Shown in pieces: positions 63,201 to 64,000 of a stretch of DNA of 64,000 bases. Each line of letters begins with the position of its first letter. The stretch's first letter is position 1. The position numbers and the translations under genes are program-made. The stretch comes from Amblyornis subalaris (taxonomy: Eukaryota; Chordata; Aves; Passeriformes; Ptilonorhynchidae), in assembly GCA_018881555.1 (NCBI GenBank), contig JACAXG010000056.1, forward strand, positions 1,561,462 through 1,625,461. Direction: 5' to 3'. The notes under the pieces were generated by a model. The model was not told the origin of the DNA. It did not search any database and worked only from the letters and a program-made list of their open reading frames with translations.

Positions 63201-64000
63201 TTATAACATCTCATATTACGCATGACTGTGCCTAAAATGCTTTATTACATTATTGATCTTATAACACATGCATCTCCAAACAGTCTACACCATGAAGTCT
63301 GCGTTAAGAAAAACAGTACCCTGTGAAATACAACACCTTGCTTTTGGAAAGCAAAAATAAGCAAATATAAATGATTAGTAGTTTATTTCAAAGCCTGCAA
63401 AAGCAAATCCCCAGTCAAAAAGAACAACAAAATGGAATCATGCCTACTTTGACAAAGAGCAGCCACAAAAATAAGGTGGCAATTTCACACTCCCTCTTGC
63501 ACTATAATCTAAGTGACTCTATCATATCCTCCCCAGGTAAGGGCCTTACAAGATATCAAAGAACCATCACTAATAAAGGAAAAGCAATGGAAAGAATGAA
63601 CAGGCAAGGCTTCTCACTGGAGAGGATGTATGTTGCACCAACTCTTGCTATTTAAATGCATAATTGTATTTCCAGGCTAGGTGAATTTTCTGCTCTGCTT
63701 GAACAGGTATCAGGTCTTAACAAGCAACCCAGCCCCACACCACATGAAAAGGAGAAGACTGTAAATGTTAGAGTTTTAGCTTTAAGAGCAGATAGTGAAA
63801 AGATCCCAGATANTTTCTCTAGATAAGAGGAAGGATCATATAGAACATCAGGCGACTACAGAACTTACTGTAGGAAGCTTTTTGCTCTGAAAGAGCAGAA
63901 AAAGCCATTGCAGCTTCCACTTTGAGGCCCTACAGGGTACAGAGAGATTGATGAGTCTGAGCCTTCTTTCTCATCAGTATGACAATGCAAAAAGAAATGT
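60218..64000. other. no gene recognised
   Basis: AT-rich, with the 61.3 kb tandem repeat. A plus-strand frame at 63371-63655 has reasonable composition and contains an acceptor-like and donor-like site (donor gtaagg at 63537), but no homology is recognised and the strand is opposite to the other candidates. Confidence 0.55.
61291..61333. repeat. 10-bp tandem repeat, about 4 copies
   Basis: CAATTTAATA occurs twice exactly, then twice in degenerate form (TAAAATTTAATA, CAATTCAATA). A minor minisatellite-like array in otherwise unique sequence. Confidence 0.75.

Noticed and set aside
1..64000. CRISPR arrays, operons, integrases, rRNA, prophage or plasmid features
   Set aside because: None seen. 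Base composition, lack of long frames and CR1 repeats indicate vertebrate nuclear DNA.

Overview
This looks like 64 kb of a bird nuclear genome. The evidence is a set of CR1 retroposon 3' ends carrying the avian (ATTCTATG)n terminus and the CR1 3' motifs (for example CCTGCCCATGGCAGGG-type blocks and 'CTGGGCAACCTG'-type blocks). The rest is AT-rich, low-density sequence with stops in all frames, A-runs and isolated single N calls. There is no bacterial or viral gene organisation, no CRISPR array and no rRNA or tRNA that I can see. I could not find or name a complete gene.

Layout. CR1 copies lie at about 15.06-15.17 (+), 28.33-28.53 (-), 31.18-31.22 (-), 33.10-33.55 (+), 34.87-35.03 (-), 41.61-41.89 (-), 42.11-42.31 (+) and 45.00-45.21 kb (-). 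A longer, degraded copy lies at 50.58-51.13 kb (+), and an apparently ancient CR1/L3-type copy at 9.26-9.65 kb (-). Between them is long non-coding sequence, probably intron or intergenic, with a few short tandem repeats.

Candidate gene. On the minus strand several segments have a pyrimidine-rich tract ending in AG, an open frame of 23-48 codons with protein-like composition, and a usable GT donor: 60099-60217, 32076-32212, 22776-22902, 20395-20465, 7728-7801 and 7260-7405. The last four can be read in order with compatible intron phases. An excess of long A-runs over T-runs on the plus strand also fits transcription from the minus strand. My working reading is a long-intron minus-strand gene crossing most of the window, with two candidate exons encoding membrane-spanning segments. 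I do not recognise the protein. The same reading by eye also finds plausible-looking splice-flanked open segments on the plus strand, so individual calls may be chance; confidences are low to moderate for that reason.

I found no convincing novel biological system. The items most worth checking are the minus-strand exon chain, two possible microexons (12 and 21 nt) and the inverted CR1 pairs.
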